The translations under genes were made by a program, and so were the position numbers. Below, piece by piece: positions 1 through 6,213 of a stretch of DNA of 13,830 nt. The stretch covers positions 22,206 to 36,035 of the forward strand of contig DJEN01000092.1 in the NCBI GenBank assembly GCA_002431345.1. Direction: 5' to 3'. Position 1 is the stretch's first letter, and every line of letters starts with the position of its first letter. The DNA is from Megasphaera sp. UBA5897. Lineage in GTDB: Bacteria > Bacillota > Negativicutes > Veillonellales > Megasphaeraceae. The notes below the pieces were generated by a model. The model had not been told where the DNA came from, ran no database searches, and was given only the letters and a program-made list of their open reading frames with translations.

Positions 1-89
1 CAGGCTGTTCCCGCACGACGATTGTATTACAGCAGCATGAACCTCGTAAAACGCCCTGCAGCTTTCACTGCATTTGCCCAAAGTATAGG
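1..89. other. Unassigned left edge
   Basis: No gene can be supported here. Beyond the argH terminator the sequence is open in one plus-strand frame that enters from the window edge and stops at 38-40 (TGA). That could be the tail of a convergent neighbour, but only 12 codons are visible and nothing identifies them. On the minus strand the only ATG, at about position 38, is followed two codons later by a stop. No promoter or ribosome binding site stands out. Confidence 0.3.
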
Positions 90-90
90 A

Positions 91-125
91 AAAACCGCCG
101 CACATTCGCGATGTACGACGGTTTT
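91..125 (-). terminator. Rho-independent terminator of the argGH operon
   Basis: Positions 91-105 and 111-125 pair as a 15-bp stem with two G-U pairs around a 5-base loop (106-110). Read on the minus strand, the stem ends in a run of five T. It begins 17 bases after the argH stop codon, where an intrinsic terminator is expected. The plus-strand side also ends in TTTT, so it may work in both directions. Confidence 0.8.
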
Positions 126-142
126 CATATATCTCCTGCCGC

Positions 143-1576
143 TTATTGCAAGAGGGTATAGACAGCAGATACGGTTGTATCCCACTGTTCTATTTGCTGT
201 TGTTCTGCCGCAATGGTATCATGTCCTTTGCCGCATTGACGCTGTACAGATGCCGGTGAAGTACCATTGTATGTATTACGCTGGTCTACACAGGTTTCGA
301 TATCCAGGAAATGATGAATATCTTCTGCGAATAAAGGGCTCATTGCCTGCAGTTCTTCCAATGTAAGCTGCTGCAGCACTTTTCCCTGTTCAATACAGTA
401 ATGAACTGCTTTGCCGACGACAGCATGGGCTTCACGGAACGGCAGTCCCTTTTTAGCCAGATAATCTGCCATATCGGTAGCATTGGAAAAATCGCTTTCC
501 AATACTTCACGCATGCGTTTGCCGTTGACAGTCATTTTGTCAATCATCGCTGCGTAAATCGTCAAAGCAAATTTCAAATTGTCAATGGCATCAAAGACGC
601 CTTCTTTATCTTCCTGCATGTCCTTATCATATGCCATCGGAATGCCTTTCATCATCGTAAGCACTCCCATGAGATGACCGTAAAAGCGTCCAGTTTTGCC
701 GCGGACTAATTCGCAAATATCCGGATTCTTTTTCTGCGGCATAATAGAAGAACCGGTGCAGTGCGAATCATCCAATTCAATAAATTTAAATTCGGAAGAA
801 GACCAAAGAATAAATTCTTCGGACAAGCGGCTCAGATGCATCATGAGCTGGGCAGCAAATTCCAAAAACGCAATAATATAATCGCGGTCGCTGACAGCAT
901 CCATGCTGTTGTCATACAGCTTGCCAAAGTGCAGGGTCTTGGCAACAAACGGCTGATCCAGCGGATACGTCGTACCAGCCAAGGCGCCGGCACCCAACGG
1001 CATCATGTCTGCCATTTCCCAAGCATATTTCATATGAATGAAATCACGGGACAGCATGGAAAAATACGCCATCATATGATGACTGAACAAAACAGGCTGT
1101 GCCCGCTGCAAATGCGTATAACCAGGCATAATCACGTCACTGTATTTTTCAGCTGCCTTGACAATGGATTCCTGCAGTTTGACAAGAAGCTTGGCAACTG
1201 CCGCAATTTCTCTGCGGACGTACATATGCGTATCCAGCGCAACCTGGTCATTGCGGCTGCGGCCCGTATGGAGCCGTTTGCCGGCTTCGCCAATAGCATC
1301 TGTCAACCGTTTTTCCACATTCATGTGAATATCTTCCAGTTCTACAGAAAATTCAAATTCGCCTTTTTCAATTTGTTCATAAATATGTTTCAGCCCTGTG
1401 ACAATGGCATCTTTATCTGCTGCAGAAATAATGCCCTGCCGCTGCAGCATCGTCGCATGGGCAATGCTGCCGCAAATATCTTCCGCATACATGCGGCAGT
1501 CAAACTGGATAGAGGCATTGAATTCTTCTACACTTTTATCCGTGGCCTTTGTAAAACGGCCGCCCCATAATTTCAT
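143..1576 (-). CDS. argH: Argininosuccinate lyase
   Basis: The product is 477 residues and splits argininosuccinate into arginine and fumarate, the final step of arginine synthesis in the cytoplasm. It belongs to the fumarase/aspartase superfamily and acts as a homotetramer. The family signature GSSIMPQKKNPD lies at residues 275-286 and holds the catalytic serine of the mobile loop. SRNDQ (107-111) and the catalytic-histidine region GYTHLQRAQP (His155) are intact. The start is the ATG at 1576, which gives the conserved MKLWGGRF N-terminus. An in-frame codon 12 residues upstream lies inside argG and has no ribosome binding site. AGGAG at 1586-1590 sits 9 bases before the start and shares a base with the argG stop codon, so translation is probably coupled. 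At 477 residues it is slightly longer than the usual 455-470, with the extra length at the C-terminus. Confidence 0.97.
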   Translation of the reverse strand: MKLWGGRFTKATDKSVEEFNASIQFDCRMYAEDICGSIAHATMLQRQGIISAADKDAIVTGLKHIYEQIEKGEFEFSVELEDIHMNVEKRLTDAIGEAGKRLHTGRSRNDQVALDTHMYVRREIAAVAKLLVKLQESIVKAAEKYSDVIMPGYTHLQRAQPVLFSHHMMAYFSMLSRDFIHMKYAWEMADMMPLGAGALAGTTYPLDQPFVAKTLHFGKLYDNSMDAVSDRDYIIAFLEFAAQLMMHLSRLSEEFILWSSSEFKFIELDDSHCTGSSIMPQKKNPDICELVRGKTGRFYGHLMGVLTMMKGIPMAYDKDMQEDKEGVFDAIDNLKFALTIYAAMIDKMTVNGKRMREVLESDFSNATDMADYLAKKGLPFREAHAVVGKAVHYCIEQGKVLQQLTLEELQAMSPLFAEDIHHFLDIETCVDQRNTYNGTSPASVQRQCGKGHDTIAAEQQQIEQWDTTVSAVYTLLQ

Positions 1577-1589
1577 GGTGTTTCGCTCC

Positions 1590-2822
1590 TTATTTTCCGT
1601 TCTTTGCTGCATGCTGTTTCATGAGCGCACGCATCTGGAGAGGCAACCCAAAGAGGTTGATGAAGCCTTCTGCATCTTTCTGGTTGTATACATCATCTTC
1701 GCCAAATGTAACAAATTCTTCATTGTACAAGGAGTACGGCGAAGTAGAACCAGCGCTGATAATATTGCCTTTGTACAGTTTCAATTTAATCTGGCCTGTT
1801 ACAGTCTGCTGTGTTTCGTCAACAAAAGCGGACAATGCTTCCCGAAGCGGCGAGAACCATTTGCCGTCATAGACTAATTCAGCAAATTTGTTGGCAACTG
1901 TTTCTTTGTAGTGGAACGTGTCGCGGTCGAGGCAGAGATATTCCAATTCTCTGTGCGCATACATGATGATGGCACCGCCCGGATTTTCATAGATGCCGCG
2001 GCTCTTCATGCCGACAAGACGATTTTCAACAATATCTACAATACCTACGCCGTTTCTGGCACCGATTTCATTAAGAGCTGTAATCAAAGCGACAGCATCC
2101 ATTTTTTCGCCGTTAACAGCGACAGGAATACCTTTTTCAAAATCAATGGTAACGTATTCGGCTTTGTCCGGAGCCTGTTCCGGTGTTTTTGTTACCATGT
2201 ATACCATATCTTTTGGTGCATTGGCCGGATTTTCGAGGTCGTCCCCTTCATGGCTCAAATGCCAAATATTCCAGTCCATGCTGTACGGATACGGATTTTC
2301 TTCTGACTGATAATCAATAGGTACATGATGAGCTTCTGCGTATTTGAGTTCGTCTTCACGAGATTTGAGGTCCCACATTCTCCACGGAGCAATCAATTTC
2401 ATCTGCGGAGCCAATGCTTTTACAGTCAATTCAAAACGAACCTGGTCGTTGCCTTTGCCTGTTGCGCCGTGAGCAATGGCATCAGCGCCTTCTTTTTCAG
2501 CTACTTCAACGAGTTTTTTAGAAATAAGCGGACGGGCAAAGGATGTACCCAACAGATATTTGCCTTCATATACGGCACCGGCTTTGACAGTCGGCCATAC
2601 GTATTCTTCCATGAATTCTTTTTTGATGTCCATGACATATACTTTAGAAGCACCGGAAGCATAGGCTTTCTTTTCAATAGCTTCAAAATCATCCGGCTGG
2701 CCCACATCAGCACAAGCAGCAATAACTTCAGCACCTTTATAATTTTCTTTCAGCCAAGGAATGATAACGGATGTATCCAGGCCACCAGAATAAGCCAAGA
2801 CGATTTTTTTAATTTCACTCAT
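1590..2822 (-). CDS. argG: Argininosuccinate synthase
   Basis: The product is 410 residues and joins citrulline and aspartate using ATP to make argininosuccinate, the penultimate step of arginine synthesis. The N-terminal ATP-pyrophosphatase loop AYSGGLDTS is at residues 10-18, and the conserved ATGKGNDQVRFE segment follows in the first half. The C-terminal synthetase part is complete (GMKSRGIYENPGG and STSPYSLYN are seen). The length fits the standard enzyme of about 400 residues. The start is the ATG at 2822, with AGGAGG at 2830-2835 seven bases upstream. It is the first gene of a two-gene operon with argH, with only 13 bases between the argG stop and the argH start. A sigma-A promoter and two inverted repeats lie upstream, one of which may be an ArgR (arginine repressor) operator. 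No arginine regulator gene is visible, so that control is inferred. Confidence 0.97.
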   Translation of the reverse strand: MSEIKKIVLAYSGGLDTSVIIPWLKENYKGAEVIAACADVGQPDDFEAIEKKAYASGASKVYVMDIKKEFMEEYVWPTVKAGAVYEGKYLLGTSFARPLISKKLVEVAEKEGADAIAHGATGKGNDQVRFELTVKALAPQMKLIAPWRMWDLKSREDELKYAEAHHVPIDYQSEENPYPYSMDWNIWHLSHEGDDLENPANAPKDMVYMVTKTPEQAPDKAEYVTIDFEKGIPVAVNGEKMDAVALITALNEIGARNGVGIVDIVENRLVGMKSRGIYENPGGAIIMYAHRELEYLCLDRDTFHYKETVANKFAELVYDGKWFSPLREALSAFVDETQQTVTGQIKLKLYKGNIISAGSTSPYSLYNEEFVTFGEDDVYNQKDAEGFINLFGLPLQMRALMKQHAAKNGK

Positions 2823-2867
2823 GATAATTCCTCCTATTGCAAACTAAGCGGCAAATTTATTTGTACA

Positions 2868-2886
2868 ACTATCTACGGTTGATAGT
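2868..2886. repeat. Inverted repeat across the argG -10 and start site
   Basis: ACTATC (2868-2873) and GATAGT (2881-2886) are perfect inverted copies around TACGGTT. The symmetry continues outward imperfectly (TGTACA on the left, ATACA on the right). It spans part of the -10 and the expected transcription start, a typical repressor position. Only half of it would be transcribed, so it is more likely a DNA site than an RNA hairpin. Confidence 0.35.
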
Positions 2887-2912
2887 ATACACCCTATTGA
2901 AATAATATGCAA
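2884..2912 (-). promoter_or_regulatory. Promoter of argGH
   Basis: On the minus strand, TTGCAT (2907-2912) and TATACT (2884-2889) are separated by exactly 17 bases. The -10 matches consensus at 5 of 6 positions; the -35 matches only TTG. Transcription should start near 2877, giving a leader of about 55 bases. Both elements are overlapped by inverted repeats, consistent with a repressible promoter. Confidence 0.6.
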
Positions 2913-2923
2913 GTAAATTGCAT
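2907..2923. promoter_or_regulatory. Inverted repeat over the argG -35: candidate ArgR operator
   Basis: ATGCAA (2907-2912) and TTGCAT (2918-2923) are perfect inverted copies around a 5-base A/T-rich spacer, with further A/T bases outside. One arm is the -35 hexamer of the argG promoter. Size, A/T-rich centre and position in front of an arginine operon resemble an ARG box. However, the half-site TGCAA differs from the usual TGAAT, so the identity of the bound protein is a guess. Confidence 0.4.
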
Positions 2924-2967
2924 AAAACCTTGTCATGTTTTTCTTAAATTTCCTTCCGGCCGCAAAA

Positions 2968-2978
2968 TATGATACAAT
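2968..2978 (+). promoter_or_regulatory. Extended -10 promoter of the glycosyltransferase gene
   Basis: TATGATACAAT at 2968-2978 fits the extended -10 pattern TRTGnTATAAT with one mismatch. No good -35 lies 16-18 bases upstream, which an extended -10 can compensate for. The start site should be near 2985, only a few bases before the ribosome binding site, giving a leader of about 16 bases. The promoter diverges from that of argG. Confidence 0.5.
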
Positions 2979-3000
2979 ACACAATATATATGGAGGAATT

Positions 3001-3777
3001 ATGAAGAAATATTTTTTTCTCATCTTTGTCATTGCATTTGCAGTCTGTGCGGCCTGGAGCATAGGGACAGACAAATCCAAACCGGCACATACAGATTTTT
3101 CTTCGTCTGCGCCGGCACAGCCTTTTTGGCAGGAACCATTGGCGCCGCTGAAAGAAAAATCCTATCCGTACCTTCATTTTCATGAAGCCATGGAAAGCCA
3201 TATCAAGTCCATACCGATGTATGTATCCATTCATCTGATTCCCAAAGACATGCGGCATGCTATCGTCGCGACAGAAGACCGCCGTTTTTATGAACATGGC
3301 GCACTAGACCCTATTGGCATTGTGCGTGCCATTGTCGTCAACTTCTATTCCGGTTCTACCGTAGAAGGCGGCAGCACGATCAGCCAGCAAGTCGTAAAAA
3401 ACGTGTTCCTTTCCCACGAGCGGACATTTACGCGCAAAGCCCAGGAAGTCGTCTTGGCCTATCTTCTGGAACACTACTATACAAAAGATGAAATACTTGA
3501 AATTTATCTGAATACAGCGTATTTTGGAGCTAACGCGACAGGCATTTACGAAGCCAGCGAAATTTACTATGACATCAATCCGGAAAAGCTGCGTCTTTCT
3601 CAGGCGTCCATGCTCGCCGGTCTAGTACAGGCACCGACATACTACAATCCGCTGCAAAATTACGATGCCGCCAGAGAACGGCAGAAAATTGTCCTGGCAT
3701 TGATGGTCGAACAAGGATATATCAGCAACACAACAGCTGCTGAAGCATACAGAGAACACACGGGACTCAAGCGATAA
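3001..3777 (+). CDS. Monofunctional biosynthetic peptidoglycan glycosyltransferase (GT51)
   Basis: The 258-residue protein polymerises lipid II into glycan strands at the outer face of the inner membrane. Residues 4-21 form a single N-terminal membrane anchor, followed by a Ser/Pro/Ala-rich linker and then one GT51 domain filling the rest. Landmarks are the first catalytic glutamate in TEDRRFYEHG (Glu92), GGSTISQQ (123-130), RKAQE with the second glutamate (Glu149), and DEILEIYLNTAYFG (163-176). There is no transpeptidase domain, so it resembles MtgA/SgtB rather than a bifunctional penicillin-binding protein. The start is the ATG at 3001, with GGAGG at 2992-2996. An in-frame extension back to 2935 would run through the promoter and is rejected. 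Cys16 is not a lipobox cysteine, because valine stands at -1. The gene stands alone, divergent from argGH and convergent with rex. The symbol mtgA or pbp cannot be chosen from sequence alone. Confidence 0.92.
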   Translation: MKKYFFLIFVIAFAVCAAWSIGTDKSKPAHTDFSSSAPAQPFWQEPLAPLKEKSYPYLHFHEAMESHIKSIPMYVSIHLIPKDMRHAIVATEDRRFYEHGALDPIGIVRAIVVNFYSGSTVEGGSTISQQVVKNVFLSHERTFTRKAQEVVLAYLLEHYYTKDEILEIYLNTAYFGANATGIYEASEIYYDINPEKLRLSQASMLAGLVQAPTYYNPLQNYDAARERQKIVLALMVEQGYISNTTAAEAYREHTGLKR

Positions 3778-3806
3778 GAAATAAAAAAGCTTGTCGCTTT
3801 TTGTTT
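3769..3806 (+). terminator. Terminator of the glycosyltransferase gene, overlapping its stop codon
   Basis: AAGCGATAAG (3769-3778) pairs with CTTGTCGCTT (3790-3799), ten pairs with one G-U, around an 11-base A-rich loop, followed by TTTTTGTTT. The left arm contains the TAA stop codon (3775-3777), so the hairpin can form only once the ribosome has left. Confidence 0.7.
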
Positions 3807-3860
3807 GCACTTTAAAAAATAAATGGCTGAAGCAAACTATATACATAAACGTATAACAAA

Positions 3861-3910
3861 GGCTGCGGCGAAATGGATTAAAGATTCTCCTTTCGCCGCA
3901 GCCCTTTTTT
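3861..3910 (+). terminator. Strong hairpin terminator in the convergent region
   Basis: GGCTGCGGCGAAA (3861-3873) and TTTCGCCGCAGCC (3891-3903) form a perfect 13-bp G/C-rich stem with a 17-base loop, followed on the plus strand by C and six T. Read on the minus strand the tail is TTTGTTATA, so it probably also acts as a second terminator for rex. Confidence 0.85.
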
Positions 3911-3917
3911 GCTGTAC

Positions 3918-3949
3918 AAAAATACGGGTACACCCCAAGGCATACCCGT
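3918..3949 (-). terminator. Terminator of rex
   Basis: ACGGGTA (3924-3930) pairs with TACCCGT (3943-3949). On the minus strand the stem extends inward by four more pairs, two of them G-U, leaving a 4-base loop, and it is followed by ATTTTTGT. It begins 24 bases after the rex stop codon. Confidence 0.65.
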
Positions 3950-3972
3950 TATGCTCGCCAGATACAGATGCG

Positions 3973-4608
3973 TTATTCTTTTTTATTCGTCAAATAATAC
4001 GAAATGCGGCTTAAGCCAATGGACAAATCTTCACGGAATACAAAAATGTTATCCGGTACATTCAAACGCAGCGGCGCAAACGACAAGATGCCTTTAATGC
4101 CTGCTTCTACCATCTGATCGGCTACTTGCTGTGCTACTGCCGCCGGAACCGTGATAATGCCGATCTGGATGCCTTCTTTACGGATGACTTCTCCCATTTC
4201 AGCAATAGGCGTAACGACAACGCCGCCTACATTTTGGCCAATGATACGGTGATCTACATCAAAAAGCCCCATCGTCCGGAATCCCAAACGGCCAAATGTT
4301 TTATAGTTTGCCAGTGCCCAGCCTAAGTGGCCAATACCGGCAATGCCGATTTTCCAATGCTGCTGCAGGCCAATAATCTCTACAATTTGCTGGCATAATT
4401 CGCTTACATAATACCCTACGCCTTTTTTGCCAAACGCACCAAAACACGTCAAGTCTTTGCGAATCTGTTCCGGCGTAATGCCTAGCCGTTCTCCCAGCTT
4501 TTCTGATGAAATAATATCAATTCCCGCATCTTGCAGCAACAAAAGGTCCCTGTAGTACAGCGGCAATCGTTCGATAACAGCATCTGATATTGCCTTTTTC
4601 TGTCTCAT
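3973..4608 (-). CDS. rex: Redox-sensing transcriptional repressor Rex
   Basis: The 211-residue protein binds DNA as a dimer and is released when the NADH/NAD+ ratio rises, thereby relieving repression of fermentation and NADH-reoxidation genes. Residues 1 to about 80 form the winged-helix domain, with the characteristic ERLGITPEQIRKDLTCFGAFG stretch starting at residue 40 and GVGYYV after it. Residues from about 85 onward form the Rossmann NAD(H) domain, with GIGHLG at 91-96 and the C-terminal helix (SIGLSRISYYL) that swaps between subunits. The start is the ATG at 4608, with GGGAGG at 4617-4622 eight bases upstream. A TTG six codons earlier is in frame but would overlap that ribosome binding site. 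A nearly perfect Rex operator lies in its own promoter, so autoregulation is likely. The gene lies downstream of the O-antigen ligase gene on the same strand, without a terminator between them. Confidence 0.95.
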   Translation of the reverse strand: MRQKKAISDAVIERLPLYYRDLLLLQDAGIDIISSEKLGERLGITPEQIRKDLTCFGAFGKKGVGYYVSELCQQIVEIIGLQQHWKIGIAGIGHLGWALANYKTFGRLGFRTMGLFDVDHRIIGQNVGGVVVTPIAEMGEVIRKEGIQIGIITVPAAVAQQVADQMVEAGIKGILSFAPLRLNVPDNIFVFREDLSIGLSRISYYLTNKKE

Positions 4609-4621
4609 GGAAATATCCTCC

Positions 4622-4707
4622 CACAATGATATATACGTCTATTCATTTTAGTTATATATAATCATACATTATTATAATAAGTTACATAGCTATTATATAT
4701 CATTGTG
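4622..4707. repeat. 14-bp perfect inverted repeat bracketing the rex leader
   Basis: CACAATGATATATA (4622-4635) and TATATATCATTGTG (4694-4707) are exact inverted copies 58 bases apart. The right arm covers the rex -10 and part of the Rex operator. The left arm abuts the rex ribosome binding site (4617-4622) and repeats the TTGTG half-site. In transcripts starting at the rex promoter only the left arm is present. In readthrough transcripts from the upstream gene both arms are present and could fold beside the ribosome binding site. Confidence 0.6.
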
Positions 4708-4720
4708 AATTATTTCGCAA
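4692..4720 (-). promoter_or_regulatory. rex promoter
   Basis: TTGCGA (minus strand, 4715-4720) and a perfect TATAAT (4692-4697) are separated by 17 bases. Transcription should begin near 4685, giving a leader of about 77 bases that is very A/T rich. The -35 hexamer and most of the spacer coincide with the Rex operator. Confidence 0.7.
4703..4720. promoter_or_regulatory. Rex operator (ROP) in the rex promoter
   Basis: TTGTGAATTATTTCGCAA matches the known Rex site TTGTGAA-N4-TTCACAA except for one base in the right half (G in place of A at 4717). It covers the -35 and spacer of the rex promoter, so bound Rex would block RNA polymerase. It is the only good match I found in the window. Confidence 0.8.
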
Positions 4721-4730
4721 ACTTTTTTTA

Positions 4731-5975
4731 TTATTTTTTATATTCTATATATGCATTGGCAAATATACCGCAAATCAACCAAAAAGTAAGGGAAATCTGC
4801 GTACTAAATAAATCATAATCACTAAAGCCGCAAATAGTCTGTGACACGACAGCAGCAATCATCATCATAGCTGCAGAACGGTCAAAGGTATGAACCTGCG
4901 GCATCTTTAAAAGTTTCCATCCATAGTAGGCGTTGCCATAAAAAAAACAAAAGAAAGAGACAAATCCAAGCACGCCTGTTTCTGCCCATATATTCAAAAA
5001 CATGTTATGCGCATGAAATATAGTAATCCCCGCTTCCTGAATTAATTCATTATATACAGGGTATACAAATTTAAATGCGCCCCAGCCTACACCCAGCAGC
5101 GGATGTTCTATAATCATTTCCACGGCACTGTACCACATATCCAGCCGCATCGATACAGACGTATCTGCCTCGCTGTGATAAAAAATGGACAACAGCCGGT
5201 CTGTCACGCCGCCGTGATAAAACAAGAGGAACGGCGGTATAAGCAAAAACAGCAGCCATAGTCGTTTATCCCACACAAGCCCAAAGAAAAATACCAGCGC
5301 GGCCACGCTCAGCCACGCTCCGCGGGAATAGGTCAATATGAGGCAAAGCCCCAAGGCAGCAAAAAGAGCCGCATATCCTATGCGATGCCATCTGTGCCGT
5401 GTCCAAATCGACATAGACGCCGTGCCGCCCATCATCATCAATAAAAAGGCCGAATACAAATTCGGATTGTACAGCGTCGAATACATGCGCCGCTTCAGCA
5501 GCGGAAATGCCGAATTATCGACCCATTCCGCTTCATGGAGCGTCAGCATATGGGCATACTGGTATATACCGTACAATACCGTTCCTGCCGCACTAATCAG
5601 CAAACATACAATGACCAGGTGCCTCTCTGAAGCAGTCCGCACAAAAAGAATCAGCAGAATATACATCAATATATACTGCAATACCGTAAAAGCATAAAAC
5701 CCCAAGCCAAACAACGCCTGCGGCGAACCAAGCAAAGAAATCAGTGAAATCCCGGCAAACAATCCGGCAGGCAGGAAAACACCTATCCAGGAAACGCTGC
5801 GCACATCATATTTCCAACTGTAATAGGCTGCCAATACGACAGCTATGACAAAACAAAACTCCATTGCAAAAATATTCAGCGGCAAACAAAAGGCCGTCGC
5901 CATCAACGCATATACGACACGCAGCCTCGCTTTTTCTGACGGCGTTTCCCCAGTTTTCCATACCATTCCCATCAT
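4731..5975 (-). CDS. O-antigen ligase / polymerase-like membrane protein (Wzy/WaaL type)
   Basis: The 414-residue protein is rich in hydrophobic segments (about ten to twelve predicted by eye). It has the family's landmarks: YSRGAW in the middle (SRG at 217-219), the RLDMWY...HPLLGVGWGAF stretch (about 277-301) and HAHNMFLNIWAETGVLG (from 321) in the large periplasmic loop. Members either join finished O-antigen or capsule chains to lipid A-core or another acceptor, or polymerise repeat units; sequence alone does not separate these roles. An ATG at 5999 would add eight residues. However, it lies inside the probable -10 box and has no ribosome binding site, whereas AAAGGAG at 5984-5990 stands eight bases before the ATG at 5975. 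No other polysaccharide gene is visible, so the acceptor is unknown. About ten bases separate its stop from the Rex operator, and no hairpin lies there. Confidence 0.82.
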   Translation of the reverse strand: MMGMVWKTGETPSEKARLRVVYALMATAFCLPLNIFAMEFCFVIAVVLAAYYSWKYDVRSVSWIGVFLPAGLFAGISLISLLGSPQALFGLGFYAFTVLQYILMYILLILFVRTASERHLVIVCLLISAAGTVLYGIYQYAHMLTLHEAEWVDNSAFPLLKRRMYSTLYNPNLYSAFLLMMMGGTASMSIWTRHRWHRIGYAALFAALGLCLILTYSRGAWLSVAALVFFFGLVWDKRLWLLFLLIPPFLLFYHGGVTDRLLSIFYHSEADTSVSMRLDMWYSAVEMIIEHPLLGVGWGAFKFVYPVYNELIQEAGITIFHAHNMFLNIWAETGVLGFVSFFCFFYGNAYYGWKLLKMPQVHTFDRSAAMMMIAAVVSQTICGFSDYDLFSTQISLTFWLICGIFANAYIEYKK

Positions 5976-5997
5976 TCCCATCGCTCCTTTGTGTTCC

Positions 5998-6026
5998 ATT
6001 ATACTAAAAGAAATACGCCATGACTA
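5998..6026 (-). promoter_or_regulatory. Promoter of the O-antigen ligase gene
   Basis: On the minus strand TAGTCA (6021-6026) and a perfect TATAAT (5998-6003) are 17 bases apart. The start site would be near 5991, immediately before the AAAGGAG ribosome binding site, giving a leader of about 15 bases. The -10 box overlaps the ATG at 5997-5999, which would then not be transcribed. Confidence 0.5.
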
Positions 6027-6090
6027 GAGTTGCTTCTATGCATCTGTAATAAGAGTCATCCTCTGTCAATACTCATCCTATATACCGGGA

Positions 6091-6121
6091 TATCGTCTGT
6101 ATTGAGAAAATACAGACGATA
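6091..6121. repeat. Isolated 13-bp inverted repeat
   Basis: TATCGTCTGTATT (6091-6103) and AATACAGACGATA (6109-6121) are perfect inverted copies around GAGAA. Neither side carries a T-run, so it is not an ordinary intrinsic terminator. It lies between the adhesin terminator and the ligase promoter, about 65 bases upstream of that promoter's -35. It could be a protein-binding site or an RNA hairpin protecting the 3' end of the adhesin message. Apart from this and the ligase promoter, I see nothing else in 5999-6163. Confidence 0.6.
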
Positions 6122-6163
6122 ACGAGATACCTTGCTCTTGCCTGCATAAAAGAATCGTAAAGC

Positions 6164-6197
6164 AAAAAACGCGGCACACTGCGGTACCGCGCTTTTT
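6164..6197 (-). terminator. Rho-independent terminator of the adhesin gene
   Basis: AAAAAACGCGG (6164-6174) pairs with CCGCGCTTTTT (6187-6197), eleven pairs with one mismatch or wobble, around a 12-base loop that is partly self-complementary. On the minus strand it ends in six T, and it begins 16 bases after the adhesin stop codon. Confidence 0.8.
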
Positions 6198-6213
6198 ACG
6201 TATCTTGACTATA

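Noticed and set aside
761..1570. Plus-strand open frame of 269 codons opposite argH
   Set aside because: argH is complete with all its active-site motifs, and the opposite frame has no initiation signal and no recognisable domain.
2935..3000. Upstream ATG extension of the glycosyltransferase
   Set aside because: It would run through the extended -10 promoter, and it lacks the well-placed GGAGG that precedes the ATG at 3001.
3046..3048. Lipoprotein cysteine (Cys16) in the glycosyltransferase
   Set aside because: The residue before it is valine rather than Gly/Ala/Ser, and GT51 monofunctional enzymes are normally held by an uncleaved membrane anchor.
4624..4626. TTG upstream start for rex
   Set aside because: It overlaps the GGGAGG ribosome binding site of the ATG at 4608, which gives the expected Rex N-terminus.
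6064..6069. Perfect TTGACA on the minus strand upstream of the ligase gene
   Set aside because: No acceptable -10 hexamer is found at 15-20 bases spacing; the TATAAT at 5998-6003 with TAGTCA is a better promoter.
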